A stretch of 35,997 bases of DNA from Atopobiaceae bacterium UBA5363 (GCA_002407925.1 DHPN01000024.1:43758-79754), one strand, 5' to 3'; positions 13,871 to 22,063 are shown, numbered from the stretch's first letter. Translations and numbers: made by a program. Notes: generated from the sequence alone by a model not told the origin.

Positions 13871-14815
13871 ATGTCCGAATTCATCCGACCTCAGGTGTCG
13901 GTGGAAGAAATCAGCGATTATGTCGCTCGTGTCAGTGCAGAGCCGTTGGAGCGAGGCTATGGCGATACGTTAGGGAACTCGTTGCGTCGCGTGCTGCTTT
14001 CCTCTCTTGAGGGGGCAGCAGTGGAGGCCATCAAAATTGATGGTGTTCAGCACGAGTTCACAACGGTTCCCGGCGTGTATGAAGACGTGACAGACATAGT
14101 TTTAAATGTTAAAGGTCTCGTCTTTCGCCCTGTGGGTACTGCAGACGAGGCGACCGCGTCGATCAATATCGATGGCCCCTGTACAGTTACGGGGGGGGAC
14201 TTCGACGTACCGGCTGAGTTTGAGCTTGTGAATAAAAACCATACGGTATGCACATTGGAGGAGGGCGCTCACCTGACCATGCTGATGCGTGTTGCGCGTG
14301 GTCGTGGCTATGTGTCGGGTGACGACAACGAGCGTGACGATGACCCCATCGGCATTGTCCACGTTGATTCGCTCTATTCGCCTGTGCGCCGCTGCGCAAA
14401 GGTGGTCGAGCCGTGCCGTGTGGGCCAGCATACCGACTACGATCGCCTTATTCTGGAAATAGAGACCGACGGCTCCATTTCTCCACGAGACGCGGTCGTT
14501 GAGGCGGCCAACATCATTGACCAGCATATGAATGCATTCATGACACTCGCTGATGAGAAAGAGCCTGCAGAAGACGACTCTATCTTCGCTCAAAACGTTG
14601 AAGAGGAAGATAACACAGATCTTGATAAGGCGATAGAGAGCTTGCAGCTGTCTGTGCGCTCATATAACTGCTTGAAGCGCGCCGGCATCCACACTGTCCG
14701 TCAGCTTGTGGAGTTTTCAGAAAACGATTTGCTTAACATTCGCAATTTCGGCGTCAAGTCCATCGAGGAAGTCAAAGACAAACTCGAAGACATGGGTCTT
14801 GGTCTCAAGGCCTAA
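13871..14815 (+). CDS. rpoA: DNA-directed RNA polymerase alpha subunit
   Basis: This 314-residue alpha subunit dimerises to start polymerase assembly. The N-terminal domain (1 to about 230) shows ERGYGDTLGNSLRRVLLSSL and the VEAIKID/GVQHEF region. An acidic linker (EPAEDDSIFAQNVEEEDN) leads to the C-terminal domain. There, residues LSVRSYNCLKRAGIHTVRQL and NIRNFGVKSIEEVKDKL form the helix-hairpin-helix region that contacts UP elements and activators. Length and order rpsD-rpoA-rplQ are standard. Confidence 0.97.
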   Translation: MSEFIRPQVSVEEISDYVARVSAEPLERGYGDTLGNSLRRVLLSSLEGAAVEAIKIDGVQHEFTTVPGVYEDVTDIVLNVKGLVFRPVGTADEATASINIDGPCTVTGGDFDVPAEFELVNKNHTVCTLEEGAHLTMLMRVARGRGYVSGDDNERDDDPIGIVHVDSLYSPVRRCAKVVEPCRVGQHTDYDRLILEIETDGSISPRDAVVEAANIIDQHMNAFMTLADEKEPAEDDSIFAQNVEEEDNTDLDKAIESLQLSVRSYNCLKRAGIHTVRQLVEFSENDLLNIRNFGVKSIEEVKDKLEDMGLGLKA

Positions 14816-14848
14816 CGCAGCAAATTATCATAGAGGAGTAGTTAGACC

Positions 14849-15394
14849 ATGAGGCACAATAAGAAAAGGGGCATGAAGCTCGGCACAGATGCCGCCCATA
14901 CCAAGGCGATGAAGAAGAGCCTTGTCTGTGCCCTGTTTGCAAATGATCGCATCAAGACTATCGATCAACGCGCAAAGGCCATTCGTCCTGATGTTGACAA
15001 GGTTATAACATGGGCTAAAAAGGGCGACGTATATTCTCGTCGTCTGGCAATTGCCAAAGTTGGCGACAGGGATGTTGTGCGCGAGGTATTTGATCGCGCG
15101 GCTCAAGGCCAGTGGGAAGGGCGCAATGGTGGCTATACGCGAATTCTGAAGCTTGGTCCTCGTAAGGGCGACGGTGCAGAAGTCGTTATCATTGAGCTTG
15201 TTACAGAGTCTCCCAAGGCAAAGAAGGTCGCATCTAAAGTCACGAAGGTTTCTGATGCTGAGGCTTCTGACACTTCAACGCAGCAGGACAAGGCTGCTGC
15301 GCCTCAGACAACCGATAAATCAGCAGACTCTGAAGAGGCAACCGAAAAAGAGTCTCCTGCTCCCACGGCCGAGAGCGCTGATAAGGCAGAGTAG
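14849..15394 (+). CDS. rplQ: 50S ribosomal protein L17 with acidic, alanine-rich C-terminal tail
   Basis: L17 lies near the exit tunnel. The conserved core occupies about the first 120 residues: MRHNKKRGMKLGTDAAHTKA, KTIDQRAKAIRPDVDKVITW, and the closing RILKLGPRKGDGAEVVIIEL. Total length is 181, about 60 more than the usual bacterial protein. The added tail is low-complexity and rich in Ala, Lys, Glu, Ser and Thr (for example QQDKAAAPQTTDKSADSEEA). Extended L17 tails occur in actinobacteria, and their role is not known to me. AGAGGAG precedes ATG 14849. A strong terminator follows. Confidence 0.96.
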   Translation: MRHNKKRGMKLGTDAAHTKAMKKSLVCALFANDRIKTIDQRAKAIRPDVDKVITWAKKGDVYSRRLAIAKVGDRDVVREVFDRAAQGQWEGRNGGYTRILKLGPRKGDGAEVVIIELVTESPKAKKVASKVTKVSDAEASDTSTQQDKAAAPQTTDKSADSEEATEKESPAPTAESADKAE

Positions 15395-15420
15395 GTCTTT
15401 TCTATGCTTGCGGTGTGCGA

Positions 15421-15447
15421 AGCCCGGACACGTGTCCGGGCTTTTTT
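15421..15447 (+). terminator. Rho-independent terminator closing the ribosomal-protein cluster
   Basis: AGCCCGGACAC at 15421-15431 and GTGTCCGGGCT at 15432-15442 form a perfect 22-base palindrome, followed by TTTTTT (15442-15447). It lies 26 bases after the rplQ stop and 64 bases before the ECF gene. It would separate the two units unless read-through occurs. Confidence 0.92.
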
Positions 15448-15510
15448 CGTTGCAGATCAAGGTTTTCTACTTCGTCGGATGAGACAGCCGAAGGGGAGGG
15501 AACGAGGAAC

Positions 15511-17667
15511 ATGCTATCCGTTTCTCACGTGAGCTTTGCATACGAGCAAGGTGTAAGCGTACTGACGGATGTCTGCCTCTCACTTAAGCCAGGGCAGCGC
15601 GTTGCCCTTGTGGGGAGCAATGGGTCTGGCAAATCGACCCTTGCCCGTATAGCATGCGGCGATCTGAGGCCGTGCAGCGGATCTGTCATTATAGACGGCT
15701 ATGATATCGCTGAGGCCTCGCACGCTGATATCGCTTGCCTTGTGGGGTTTGTCAGCCAAGACCCCCTGTCCTTGTTCGTTTCTTCAAATGTGGCCGATGA
15801 AGTTACGTTCGGACCCCGTTGCCTCGGGCTTCCTCCAAGAGAAATCGAACGTCGTGTGAAACTTGCTCTCAAGGATTGTGGGCTCGGAGGCTTTGAAGAA
15901 AGGAATATATACGAACTTTCTGGTGGAGAGCAGCAGCGACTTGCCCTCGCAAGCGTGCTTGCCATGGATTGTCGCTATTTGGTGCTTGACGAGGTGACTT
16001 CACAGCTTGACGCTGAGTCTCGCAAGGGGCTGCGCTCAGTGATACAAACCCTGTTGGCAAGGGGCGTAGGCGTGCTTGAGATAACGCATCGTAGCTCTGA
16101 TCTTGATGGTGCTGATAAGGTCGTTCGCCTCGATGCCCCTTTTGATGCGCAAGAGAACGATCCGTCCGTTGAGCCTCATGCTAGCCGCCTCGTGGCGCCA
16201 GGGCGGCAGAAAATTGGCGCAGTGAAAGCGCAAGCAAGGACACAGGGACTTCGCCTAGAGCATGTCACTGCGGGATACGCATCCTGTATCGTTTTCGACA
16301 ACAGATCATTTTTCTTTCCGTTCGGTCAGTTGACGCTTGTCGTTGGGCCCTCCGGCGCCGGTAAGTCGACACTTGCTCGCATTGCGGCAGGCGTGCAAGT
16401 CGCTAGTAAGGGTGAGGTAACGCTTAATGGCAAGGCCGTGCGACCAGGGGATGTCGGATTGTCGTTCCAACGGCCAGAAGATCAGTTGTTTTGCAATACC
16501 GTAGGAGAGGAAATCGCTTTTGGTCCGCGTAATGAAGGCTTGGGTGATGAAGAAGTTTCCAGCCGCGTGCATAAGGCGCTTGAGGTCGTCGGCCTTTCTG
16601 AAGGGATGTTGGAACGCTCGCCTTTCGAGCTCTCAGGCGGGCAGAAGCGCCGCATAGCGCTTGCGAGCGTTATTTCGCTTGAGCCTTCCGCATACATCTT
16701 TGACGAGCCCACCGCAGGTTTAGACGCCACTGGTTGTGCGTTTGTAAGGCAAGTGGCATGTGAGCTCGCGACTTCAGGTGCGGCTGTCGTCGTGATTACC
16801 CATGATGTTGAAGAATGGAGCTCGGTCGCTGATGAGGTCATGGAGCTCGGCCCGGTCGGAAAAGAGACTACTGCCTGCCACTCTCCTCAAGCTCCGCTTT
16901 TTGGGAGCTACGTGTCAAGAAGTGGCTGGCTGCACCAGAGGGATCCTTTGGCAAAAATTATTTCCCTTGCCGTGTTGACGATCGCAACGTTTGTTGTACG
17001 GGATATAGGGGGCATCGCATTCCTATTATTTATTTTGATGCTTGCAAGCAAGCAAGCGCATATAGGCTGGCGCAGCATCATCTCTTTTTTGCGCCCAGCG
17101 TCAGTCATACTTATTTTCTCCCTGCTTGCGAATGCCCTTGTCGTCGATGGTAGCTATGACCTGAGATTTTTTGGGACAGTCGGGCTTACATTTGGGGGTG
17201 TTGCGCGAGGGACGTTTGCCGTAGCTCGCATCTCGCTTGTTGTCGGATACGTTGCGGTTGTCTGCGCGACTACACATCCCCCTGATCTCGCGCATGCCGC
17301 CGCGCGTGCACTGGGGCCTTTGGCGCACATTGGAGTGCCCGTTACGGACATATCAATGATGCTTTCGCTTGTCTTGCGTTTCATACCAGAAAATGTCGAT
17401 GCCTTCAAGCGAATCCATGCCGCGCAGCAAGCTCGCGGCGTCTGCTTTAACGAGGGAAGCATCATGGAGCGCCTGTCGCATTGGAAGGCGGTGCTCATCC
17501 CACTTTTTGTTGAGCTCTTCTCTCGTGCTGACGACGTTGCCCATTCGATGCAGGTCCGTGGATATACCGGCACGCTTATGACTGACATGGGATTTAACTC
17601 TGGCTGGCGTGACCATTTGCTGGTTGCTGCATCAGTTGCATCTTGTATTGTATGTGCCGTGCTGTGA
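15511..17667 (+). CDS. Fused energizing module of an ECF transporter (EcfA1-EcfA2-EcfT in one chain)
   Basis: This single 718-residue protein contains two ABC ATPases and a membrane domain. ATPase 1 has Walker A GSNGSGKST (35-43), signature LSGGEQQR (136-143), D160-E161 and H193. ATPase 2 has GPSGAGKST (279-287), the Q-loop FQRPEDQ (Q320), LSGGQKRR (374-381), DEPTAGLD (398-405) and H431. The third domain (about 475-718) is hydrophobic. It carries two coupling motifs of EcfT, QQARG (639-643) and QVRGY (681-685). Such modules drive vitamin or metal uptake with separate substrate-binding S proteins; none is encoded nearby. In many Firmicutes ecfA1-ecfA2-ecfT-truA follow rplQ as separate genes, so this is the same locus in fused form. 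The start is ATG 15511 after AAGGGGAGGG; an upstream in-frame GTG lies in the terminator and is rejected. Confidence 0.93.
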   Translation: MLSVSHVSFAYEQGVSVLTDVCLSLKPGQRVALVGSNGSGKSTLARIACGDLRPCSGSVIIDGYDIAEASHADIACLVGFVSQDPLSLFVSSNVADEVTFGPRCLGLPPREIERRVKLALKDCGLGGFEERNIYELSGGEQQRLALASVLAMDCRYLVLDEVTSQLDAESRKGLRSVIQTLLARGVGVLEITHRSSDLDGADKVVRLDAPFDAQENDPSVEPHASRLVAPGRQKIGAVKAQARTQGLRLEHVTAGYASCIVFDNRSFFFPFGQLTLVVGPSGAGKSTLARIAAGVQVASKGEVTLNGKAVRPGDVGLSFQRPEDQLFCNTVGEEIAFGPRNEGLGDEEVSSRVHKALEVVGLSEGMLERSPFELSGGQKRRIALASVISLEPSAYIFDEPTAGLDATGCAFVRQVACELATSGAAVVVITHDVEEWSSVADEVMELGPVGKETTACHSPQAPLFGSYVSRSGWLHQRDPLAKIISLAVLTIATFVVRDIGGIAFLLFILMLASKQAHIGWRSIISFLRPASVILIFSLLANALVVDGSYDLRFFGTVGLTFGGVARGTFAVARISLVVGYVAVVCATTHPPDLAHAAARALGPLAHIGVPVTDISMMLSLVLRFIPENVDAFKRIHAAQQARGVCFNEGSIMERLSHWKAVLIPLFVELFSRADDVAHSMQVRGYTGTLMTDMGFNSGWRDHLLVAASVASCIVCAVL

Positions 17668-17706
17668 GGCAGGAGATAGGCAGAAAAGGAGAGGAGTGGA
17701 GGGACG

Positions 17707-18522
17707 GTGAGTATAGCGGGGACACTTGTGGCGCGCATCGGATACAGGGGTGCAGGCTTCTCTGGCTTTGCAGAGCAACCAGGTCAGCGTACCGTGGCCA
17801 GAGATCTGAGGATTGCGTTTGAAACCTGTTTGAGACGCTCCGTTGACATCACCTGCGCAGGTCGCACGGATGCCGGTGTTCATGCCGTTGCCCAATATGT
17901 AAGTGTGCCGGTCACTGATCCTGAGCTAGCCCTGCCAGGGCGGCGCCTTACTTCGTCGCTTGTGGCCCTTACGCCAGACGATATCTCCATCAAAGCACTT
18001 TATAAGGCCAGAGCAGGGTTTTCCGCTCGCAGTGATGCGCTGGTACGGCGCTATAGGTACCGCATCTGTTGTGGATACGAGCGCCCAATTATGGCATGGG
18101 ATCATGCTTGGTGGCTTAAGACCGTTCCTGCTCTTGACATAGGCGCGATGAACGAGGCCGCCTCCTTGCTGGTCGGAGAGCATGACTTTTGCAGCTTCTG
18201 CAAAGCCGCCTCGGCCTCAATGGCCCGAGCGGAAGGCCGCTCCACTTCGCGTCTCATCGCGGGAATCAGGATTTTCCCACTTAGGGAGGCAGGAGAGGAC
18301 CTTGTGGGGATTGACGTGTGCGGTAATGCCTTCTTGCACAACATGGTGCGCATAATTGTAGGCAGCTTGGTCGAGGTTGGCCGAGGCCATCGCAGTCCTG
18401 CCTGGCTTGGTGACGCTCTTGCAGCACATAACCGTACAGCGGCTGGTCCCACCGCTCCGTCTCAGGGCCTTACTTTTGATGGGGTCGACTACGCTTCAGG
18501 GACCCTATCGCCATGGGAATGA
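17707..18522 (+). CDS. truA: tRNA pseudouridine(38-40) synthase TruA
   Basis: This 271-residue cytoplasmic enzyme isomerises uridines 38-40 in the anticodon arm. The catalytic aspartate is D55 in the motif AGRTDAGVHA. Further family segments are the KALYKARAGFSARSDALVRR region (residues about 97-116), HDFCSFCKA and the C-terminal FLHNMVRIIVGSLVEVGRG. The start is GTG 17707 after AGGAGAGGAGTGGAGG. It follows the ECF gene by 39 bases and is probably co-transcribed, a neighbourhood conserved in many Gram-positive bacteria. Confidence 0.95.
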   Translation: MSIAGTLVARIGYRGAGFSGFAEQPGQRTVARDLRIAFETCLRRSVDITCAGRTDAGVHAVAQYVSVPVTDPELALPGRRLTSSLVALTPDDISIKALYKARAGFSARSDALVRRYRYRICCGYERPIMAWDHAWWLKTVPALDIGAMNEAASLLVGEHDFCSFCKAASASMARAEGRSTSRLIAGIRIFPLREAGEDLVGIDVCGNAFLHNMVRIIVGSLVEVGRGHRSPAWLGDALAAHNRTAAGPTAPSQGLTFDGVDYASGTLSPWE

Positions 18523-18606
18523 GGTGACGCTTGATTCTTAAAGAGCAAGCGGGTGGCGAAAAAAGTGTATGACCGCCTGCACGTTCGGTAGCTTTGGCCC
18601 AGAGCG

Positions 18607-18628
18607 CTTCTTATATGACTTCTTATAT
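18607..18628 (+). repeat. Short tandem direct repeat upstream of the LCP-like gene
   Basis: The ten bases CTTCTTATAT occur at 18607-18616 and again at 18619-18628, a 12-base period. They lie in the 173-base gap after truA. The repeat is AT-rich and contains TATATA, but no convincing -35 partner at 16-18 bases was found. It could be a regulator-binding or promoter region of the next gene. Confidence 0.35.
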
Positions 18629-18695
18629 ACTTGTTATCTAGAACCGTCGCGTTCGTTTGTAGGCATAAGGCGGCAATGAGGGATGGCGGATCAGA

Positions 18696-19463
18696 ATGGC
18701 AAGAAAACGGGAACGCTTCGAGCGTAGCGATATGCCCCACGATTCTGCGCACCGTACCCGGTGGGCTATCATTGCCCTTGTCATAATTGCAATAGTGCTG
18801 GTGCTCATTGTGCGTCTTTGTTGGGCTCTTGCCATGCGCGACTCTAACCTTGGGGATTCTGACCTCTCAAGCTCCCTAGCTGCTCAATCGACGCTGAGTG
18901 CCCCCATTGAAGGCTATACCAGTTCGAGTGATGTTTTTACCAATGTGCTACTTCTGACGGTTGATGATATCTATTCCGATAGCCCTACACTGCTGTCCGC
19001 GCAGCTTTTGTCATTGGATGCTACAACGAGCAAAGGAATTCTTGTCAGCCTGCCACTCGACAGCAAAGTCTCAAATTCAGGTGGGGAAACAACGCTTTCT
19101 GCTCTTTTTGCCTCTTCGGGGGCAGCTGCTTGTGTCGCGCCTTTGGCGGCAGCAGGCAATATCACGGTGTCTCATGTGGTTGTCGCAACCAGTGATGTAT
19201 GGGATGAGGTGGGGGAGCTTAAAGGGTCAGGCGTTCAATCCATCGTCAGCTCTGCGTCAGGCATTTTTAATTCGATAAAAACAGACATGGACGTCGGAAC
19301 ATTGATGGATCTCGCAGAGCTTGTACAGTCAATCGGGGTATCCAACTTCACAAAAGTTGACGCTCCAGTAAGTGATGGCACCCTTGGAGATGGAACGCCT
19401 GTAAAAGCGCTTGATCAAACACAGCTTGGTGTTGCCATTGGCGCCCTAATTGCGTCCTCATGA
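18696..19463 (+). CDS. Membrane-anchored LCP-like protein lacking the catalytic residues
   Basis: This 255-residue protein has one N-terminal membrane helix (about 23-46, with RWAIIALVIIAIVLVLIV) and an external domain. Its pattern follows the LytR-CpsA-Psr fold. LLLTVDD (85-91) stands for LLLGIDxD, LLSLDATTSKGILVSLPLDS (104-123) for the LARIDPTNKKVTLVSIHRDT strand pair, and ITVSHVVVA (156-164) for the IxxSHY strand. A KTDMDV segment near 195-200 matches NTDMDV of the genuine LCP protein encoded at 32571-33779. The arginines and aspartates that bind the polyprenyl pyrophosphate in LCP ligases (RSD, HRDT, KINAAY, RxR) are absent and the domain is short. It is therefore probably non-catalytic. 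The start ATG 18696 has only a weak purine run upstream and is not certain. Confidence 0.65.
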   Translation: MARKRERFERSDMPHDSAHRTRWAIIALVIIAIVLVLIVRLCWALAMRDSNLGDSDLSSSLAAQSTLSAPIEGYTSSSDVFTNVLLLTVDDIYSDSPTLLSAQLLSLDATTSKGILVSLPLDSKVSNSGGETTLSALFASSGAAACVAPLAAAGNITVSHVVVATSDVWDEVGELKGSGVQSIVSSASGIFNSIKTDMDVGTLMDLAELVQSIGVSNFTKVDAPVSDGTLGDGTPVKALDQTQLGVAIGALIASS

Positions 19464-19638
19464 TTTGGCGGCTATCCTGCTATAGCGATTTCCTAAGACG
19501 GCAGCGTGAAGTGTCATATCTGTTGAGGTCCTTTGGATTATCCGTGAGAGCTGCGATGAACCGAGTATGTTATAGACTGCTCGGACGATAATCAAGCTAT
19601 GTTGCTTTGGAATGAGTCGGATGGAGCTCGGAGAGCGC

Positions 19639-20718
19639 ATGTCCAGTATGTCCCTCGATAAACCACGGGTTTCGGTCATTATGCCCGCCTATAACGTTGA
19701 TGCGTATGTTGGCCGTGCCGTTGAAAGCTTGCAGCGACAGACGCTTGAGGACTTTGAGCTGCTTGCCATTGACGACGGATCGACGGATCGAACGGGAGAC
19801 ATCCTTGAGCGGATGGCCTCGCGTGACATTCGTATCAACGTGATTCATCAAGATAATGCGGGTGCCCCTATTGCACGCAACCATGCGTTGGATTTGGCTT
19901 GTGGAACCTATGTCATGTTTATGGATGCTGATGACTGGATAGAGCCCCACATGCTCGCAGATCTCGTAGAGCTTTTAGAGAAGCAGCATCTAGAGCTTGC
20001 GATCTCGGGCTTTTATATTGACACGTACTACGACGGAGAGGAGCAGCATCTCTCTGAGGTCAAGAGCTGCCCAGATCAGATTTTCAACACGCAGGCTGAA
20101 TTTCGCGCCGCGGCATGGAAGCTTTTTGACGCCAACCAGCTCTATCCGCCATGGAACAAGCTGTTTTTACGGCAGCGCATTGAGGATTTGGGTATTCGCT
20201 TCCGTCCTACCTTTTGGGATGATTTCCCCTTTGTTCTTGACTATATCCGTGATGTCAAGAAAGTGGGCGTGCTTTCGCATCCCTATTATCACTTCATCCG
20301 CCAAAGGAGTGAGTCCGAGACCACGCGCTGGCGGCCCGGTATGTATGAAAAGCGTGAGGAAGAGCATAGCTGGATGTTGGATCTGTATCAACATTGGGGC
20401 CTTGAAGGGGACCCGGCGAGCATGGAGATGGTGCAACGCCGCTATATTGAGCGCCTGATTGGCTGCATTGAGAATGCCTGCGACCCAGCTTGTGATCTGC
20501 CTGACGCCGAGCGTCGAGATCTTATAGAAAAAATGATCTCGAGTGATCGCGCGCAGCTTGCAGTGCAGATAGCGCGCCCTCACTCCTTCATGATGTCGAT
20601 GATGCTTTTGCCGATCCGCACCAAAAATGTTGGTCTTGCGATGGCTGAAGGGGCTTTTATTGCGCATGTGATGCACCGTAATGCGAAGACGTTCGCGATG
20701 CTCAAAGCACGTCGCTAG
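19639..20718 (+). CDS. Glycosyltransferase family 2
   Basis: The GT-A fold begins with RVSVIMPAYNVDAYVGRAVE and continues with LLAIDDGSTDRTGDIL and the DXD-type motif FMDADDWIEP, which binds the metal and nucleotide sugar. The segment GAPIARNHALDLACGTYVMF is also typical. This N-terminal part (about 110 residues) is well conserved. The rest is the variable acceptor domain. No transmembrane helix is obvious, so it is probably cytoplasmic and peripheral, acting on teichoic acid, capsule or another envelope polysaccharide. Acceptor and sugar cannot be deduced. The start is chosen at ATG 19639 behind CGGAGAG, giving 359 residues. ATG codons at 19612, 19621 and 19648 are alternatives. Confidence 0.87.
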   Translation: MSSMSLDKPRVSVIMPAYNVDAYVGRAVESLQRQTLEDFELLAIDDGSTDRTGDILERMASRDIRINVIHQDNAGAPIARNHALDLACGTYVMFMDADDWIEPHMLADLVELLEKQHLELAISGFYIDTYYDGEEQHLSEVKSCPDQIFNTQAEFRAAAWKLFDANQLYPPWNKLFLRQRIEDLGIRFRPTFWDDFPFVLDYIRDVKKVGVLSHPYYHFIRQRSESETTRWRPGMYEKREEEHSWMLDLYQHWGLEGDPASMEMVQRRYIERLIGCIENACDPACDLPDAERRDLIEKMISSDRAQLAVQIARPHSFMMSMMLLPIRTKNVGLAMAEGAFIAHVMHRNAKTFAMLKARR

Positions 20719-20829
20719 CCTCTGATGGGGGCAGTTGCTGCGTTCAATTGGATGTATTGCATGCTGTTCATCCTTCCCGCTGACAAAACGTATGCATTAT
20801 TGCCTTGGGGTTTTCGACAATATGACCAC

Positions 20830-20858
20830 TTGAGGTGATCTGCATAAGAAACTATACT
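20830..20858 (+). promoter_or_regulatory. Promoter of the amino acid transporter operon
   Basis: TTGAGG at 20830-20835 and TATACT at 20853-20858 are exactly 17 bases apart (4 of 6 and 5 of 6 matches). The predicted transcript would have a leader of about 108 bases before ATG 20973. That leader contains a hairpin of GGGAGAA (20902-20908) with TTTTCCC (20916-20922). This is the best promoter match in the window. Confidence 0.65.
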
Positions 20859-20972
20859 TTTTCGGCAGTACGCGAGGCTTTCACGCATTTGGTTGCAAGG
20901 GGGGAGAATGTGGGGTTTTCCCGGCTGCGCGTGCGAAAGGGGACAGGAGCCACAATTAATGGAGGTTCAGCC

Positions 20973-21944
20973 ATGAAAGACGAGCGTCTGATCGGTAAGC
21001 AACAAATAGGCAATGAAGCCACAACAAAAGCCGTCGGCGGGCTGAAAACCTCTAGGCGTAGTTTCTTCAAGGTCTCTGGCCTTGCGGCGCTGACGCTTGG
21101 CGGCATGACGTTTTTAACTGCCTGCGGACCCGCAGCCGAGGGCACTTCTTCTGGCAGCAGCTCCACAAACACGGGGAGCTCTTCTTCTAGCTCATCAAGC
21201 TTTGCAGCCGACGGCACCATGCGTGTTGGCATGGAAGCGGCATATGCTCCGTACAATTGGCAGGTGTCTGAAGAGAGCGACTATACTATTCCCATTGAGA
21301 ACGTCGATGGGGCCTATGCGGATGGCTATGACATCCAATTTGCCAAGAAGATCGGAGAGGCGCTCTCTGTGAGCCCTGTCGCAGTCAAAATGAGCTTTGA
21401 CGGTCTTGTCGATGCTTGCAAAAATGGTCAGATTGACATTATCTGTGCTGGTATGACGGCAACTGATGAGCGTCGCAAATCGATCGACTTCTCAGACCCC
21501 TATATTGAGGACACAATATCCGTCGTTACAAAGTCCGACTCAAAATATGCGTCGGCAACCTCGCTCGATGATCTGGCGGGTGCGGCAGTCATGGGCCAGC
21601 AGTCGACCTTTTATGATGATGTGATTGACCAGATTCCGGATGTAAACCACTTGACGCCACGTGAATACGTGCCAGATGTCGTCTCAGCGCTTGAGAGCGG
21701 CGAGGCGGACGCTATAACCTATTCCACATACAGTGCCCCTAAGTTACTTGAGAGCTATCCTGATCTCGTGGTTTGCCCGATCACAGATGGTTTTACCGGC
21801 GATGAGGCAAAAAACGATGCAAACGTTGGCATTGCCAAGGGACAAGATGACATACTTGATGAGATTAACAAGGCCATCAACGCTGTGTCTGATGATGAAC
21901 GTACAACGATATGGGATGCGTGTATGGACCGTCAGCCTCAATAA
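20973..21944 (+). CDS. Amino acid ABC transporter substrate-binding lipoprotein with Tat-type signal
   Basis: The 323-residue protein begins with a signal peptide that has the twin-arginine motif SRRSFFK (27-33), a hydrophobic stretch and a lipobox LTAC (48-51). It should be exported folded and lipid-anchored at C51. A Ser/Thr/Gly linker (55-77) leads to a family 3 binding domain. There, MRVGMEAAYAPYNW, DGYDIQFAKKIGEAL and MTATDERRKSIDFSDPYIED correspond to the regions that hold the ligand's amino acid group. A polar amino acid such as glutamine, arginine or cystine is likely but not determined. The start is ATG 20973 behind TGGAGG at 20960-20965. A long upstream open extension to 20835 crosses the promoter and is rejected. 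Confidence 0.92.
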   Translation: MKDERLIGKQQIGNEATTKAVGGLKTSRRSFFKVSGLAALTLGGMTFLTACGPAAEGTSSGSSSTNTGSSSSSSSSFAADGTMRVGMEAAYAPYNWQVSEESDYTIPIENVDGAYADGYDIQFAKKIGEALSVSPVAVKMSFDGLVDACKNGQIDIICAGMTATDERRKSIDFSDPYIEDTISVVTKSDSKYASATSLDDLAGAAVMGQQSTFYDDVIDQIPDVNHLTPREYVPDVVSALESGEADAITYSTYSAPKLLESYPDLVVCPITDGFTGDEAKNDANVGIAKGQDDILDEINKAINAVSDDERTTIWDACMDRQPQ

Positions 21945-21988
21945 GCCTTATGTCATCTTATAAGCTTAGGTCTAGTGGGTAAGTAAAG

Positions 21989-22028
21989 CAAAGCGCACGT
22001 GTCGCTCTTGGCGCGTAGCGCTTTGTTT
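21989..22028 (+). terminator. Hairpin with T-rich tail between binding-protein and permease genes (attenuator candidate)
   Basis: CAAAGCGC at 21989-21996 pairs with GCGCTTTG at 22018-22025, with a 21-base loop containing ACG/CGT ends, followed by TTTGTTTG. In binding-protein transporters a leaky terminator here would give more binding protein than permease. The loop is large, so efficiency is uncertain. Confidence 0.5.
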
Positions 22029-22063
22029 GTCTTGCAGGCAATGTAAAAGGAGACCTCGCCATA

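Noticed and set aside
15415..15510. Upstream extension of the ECF gene from a GTG at 15415
   Set aside because: The added 32 codons lie in the rplQ terminator, and the ABC domain starts normally at ATG 15511 with a good ribosome binding site.
20835..20972. Upstream extension of the binding-protein gene
   Set aside because: It would overlap the promoter boxes and put an extra 46 residues before a Tat signal; ATG 20973 has the ribosome binding site.
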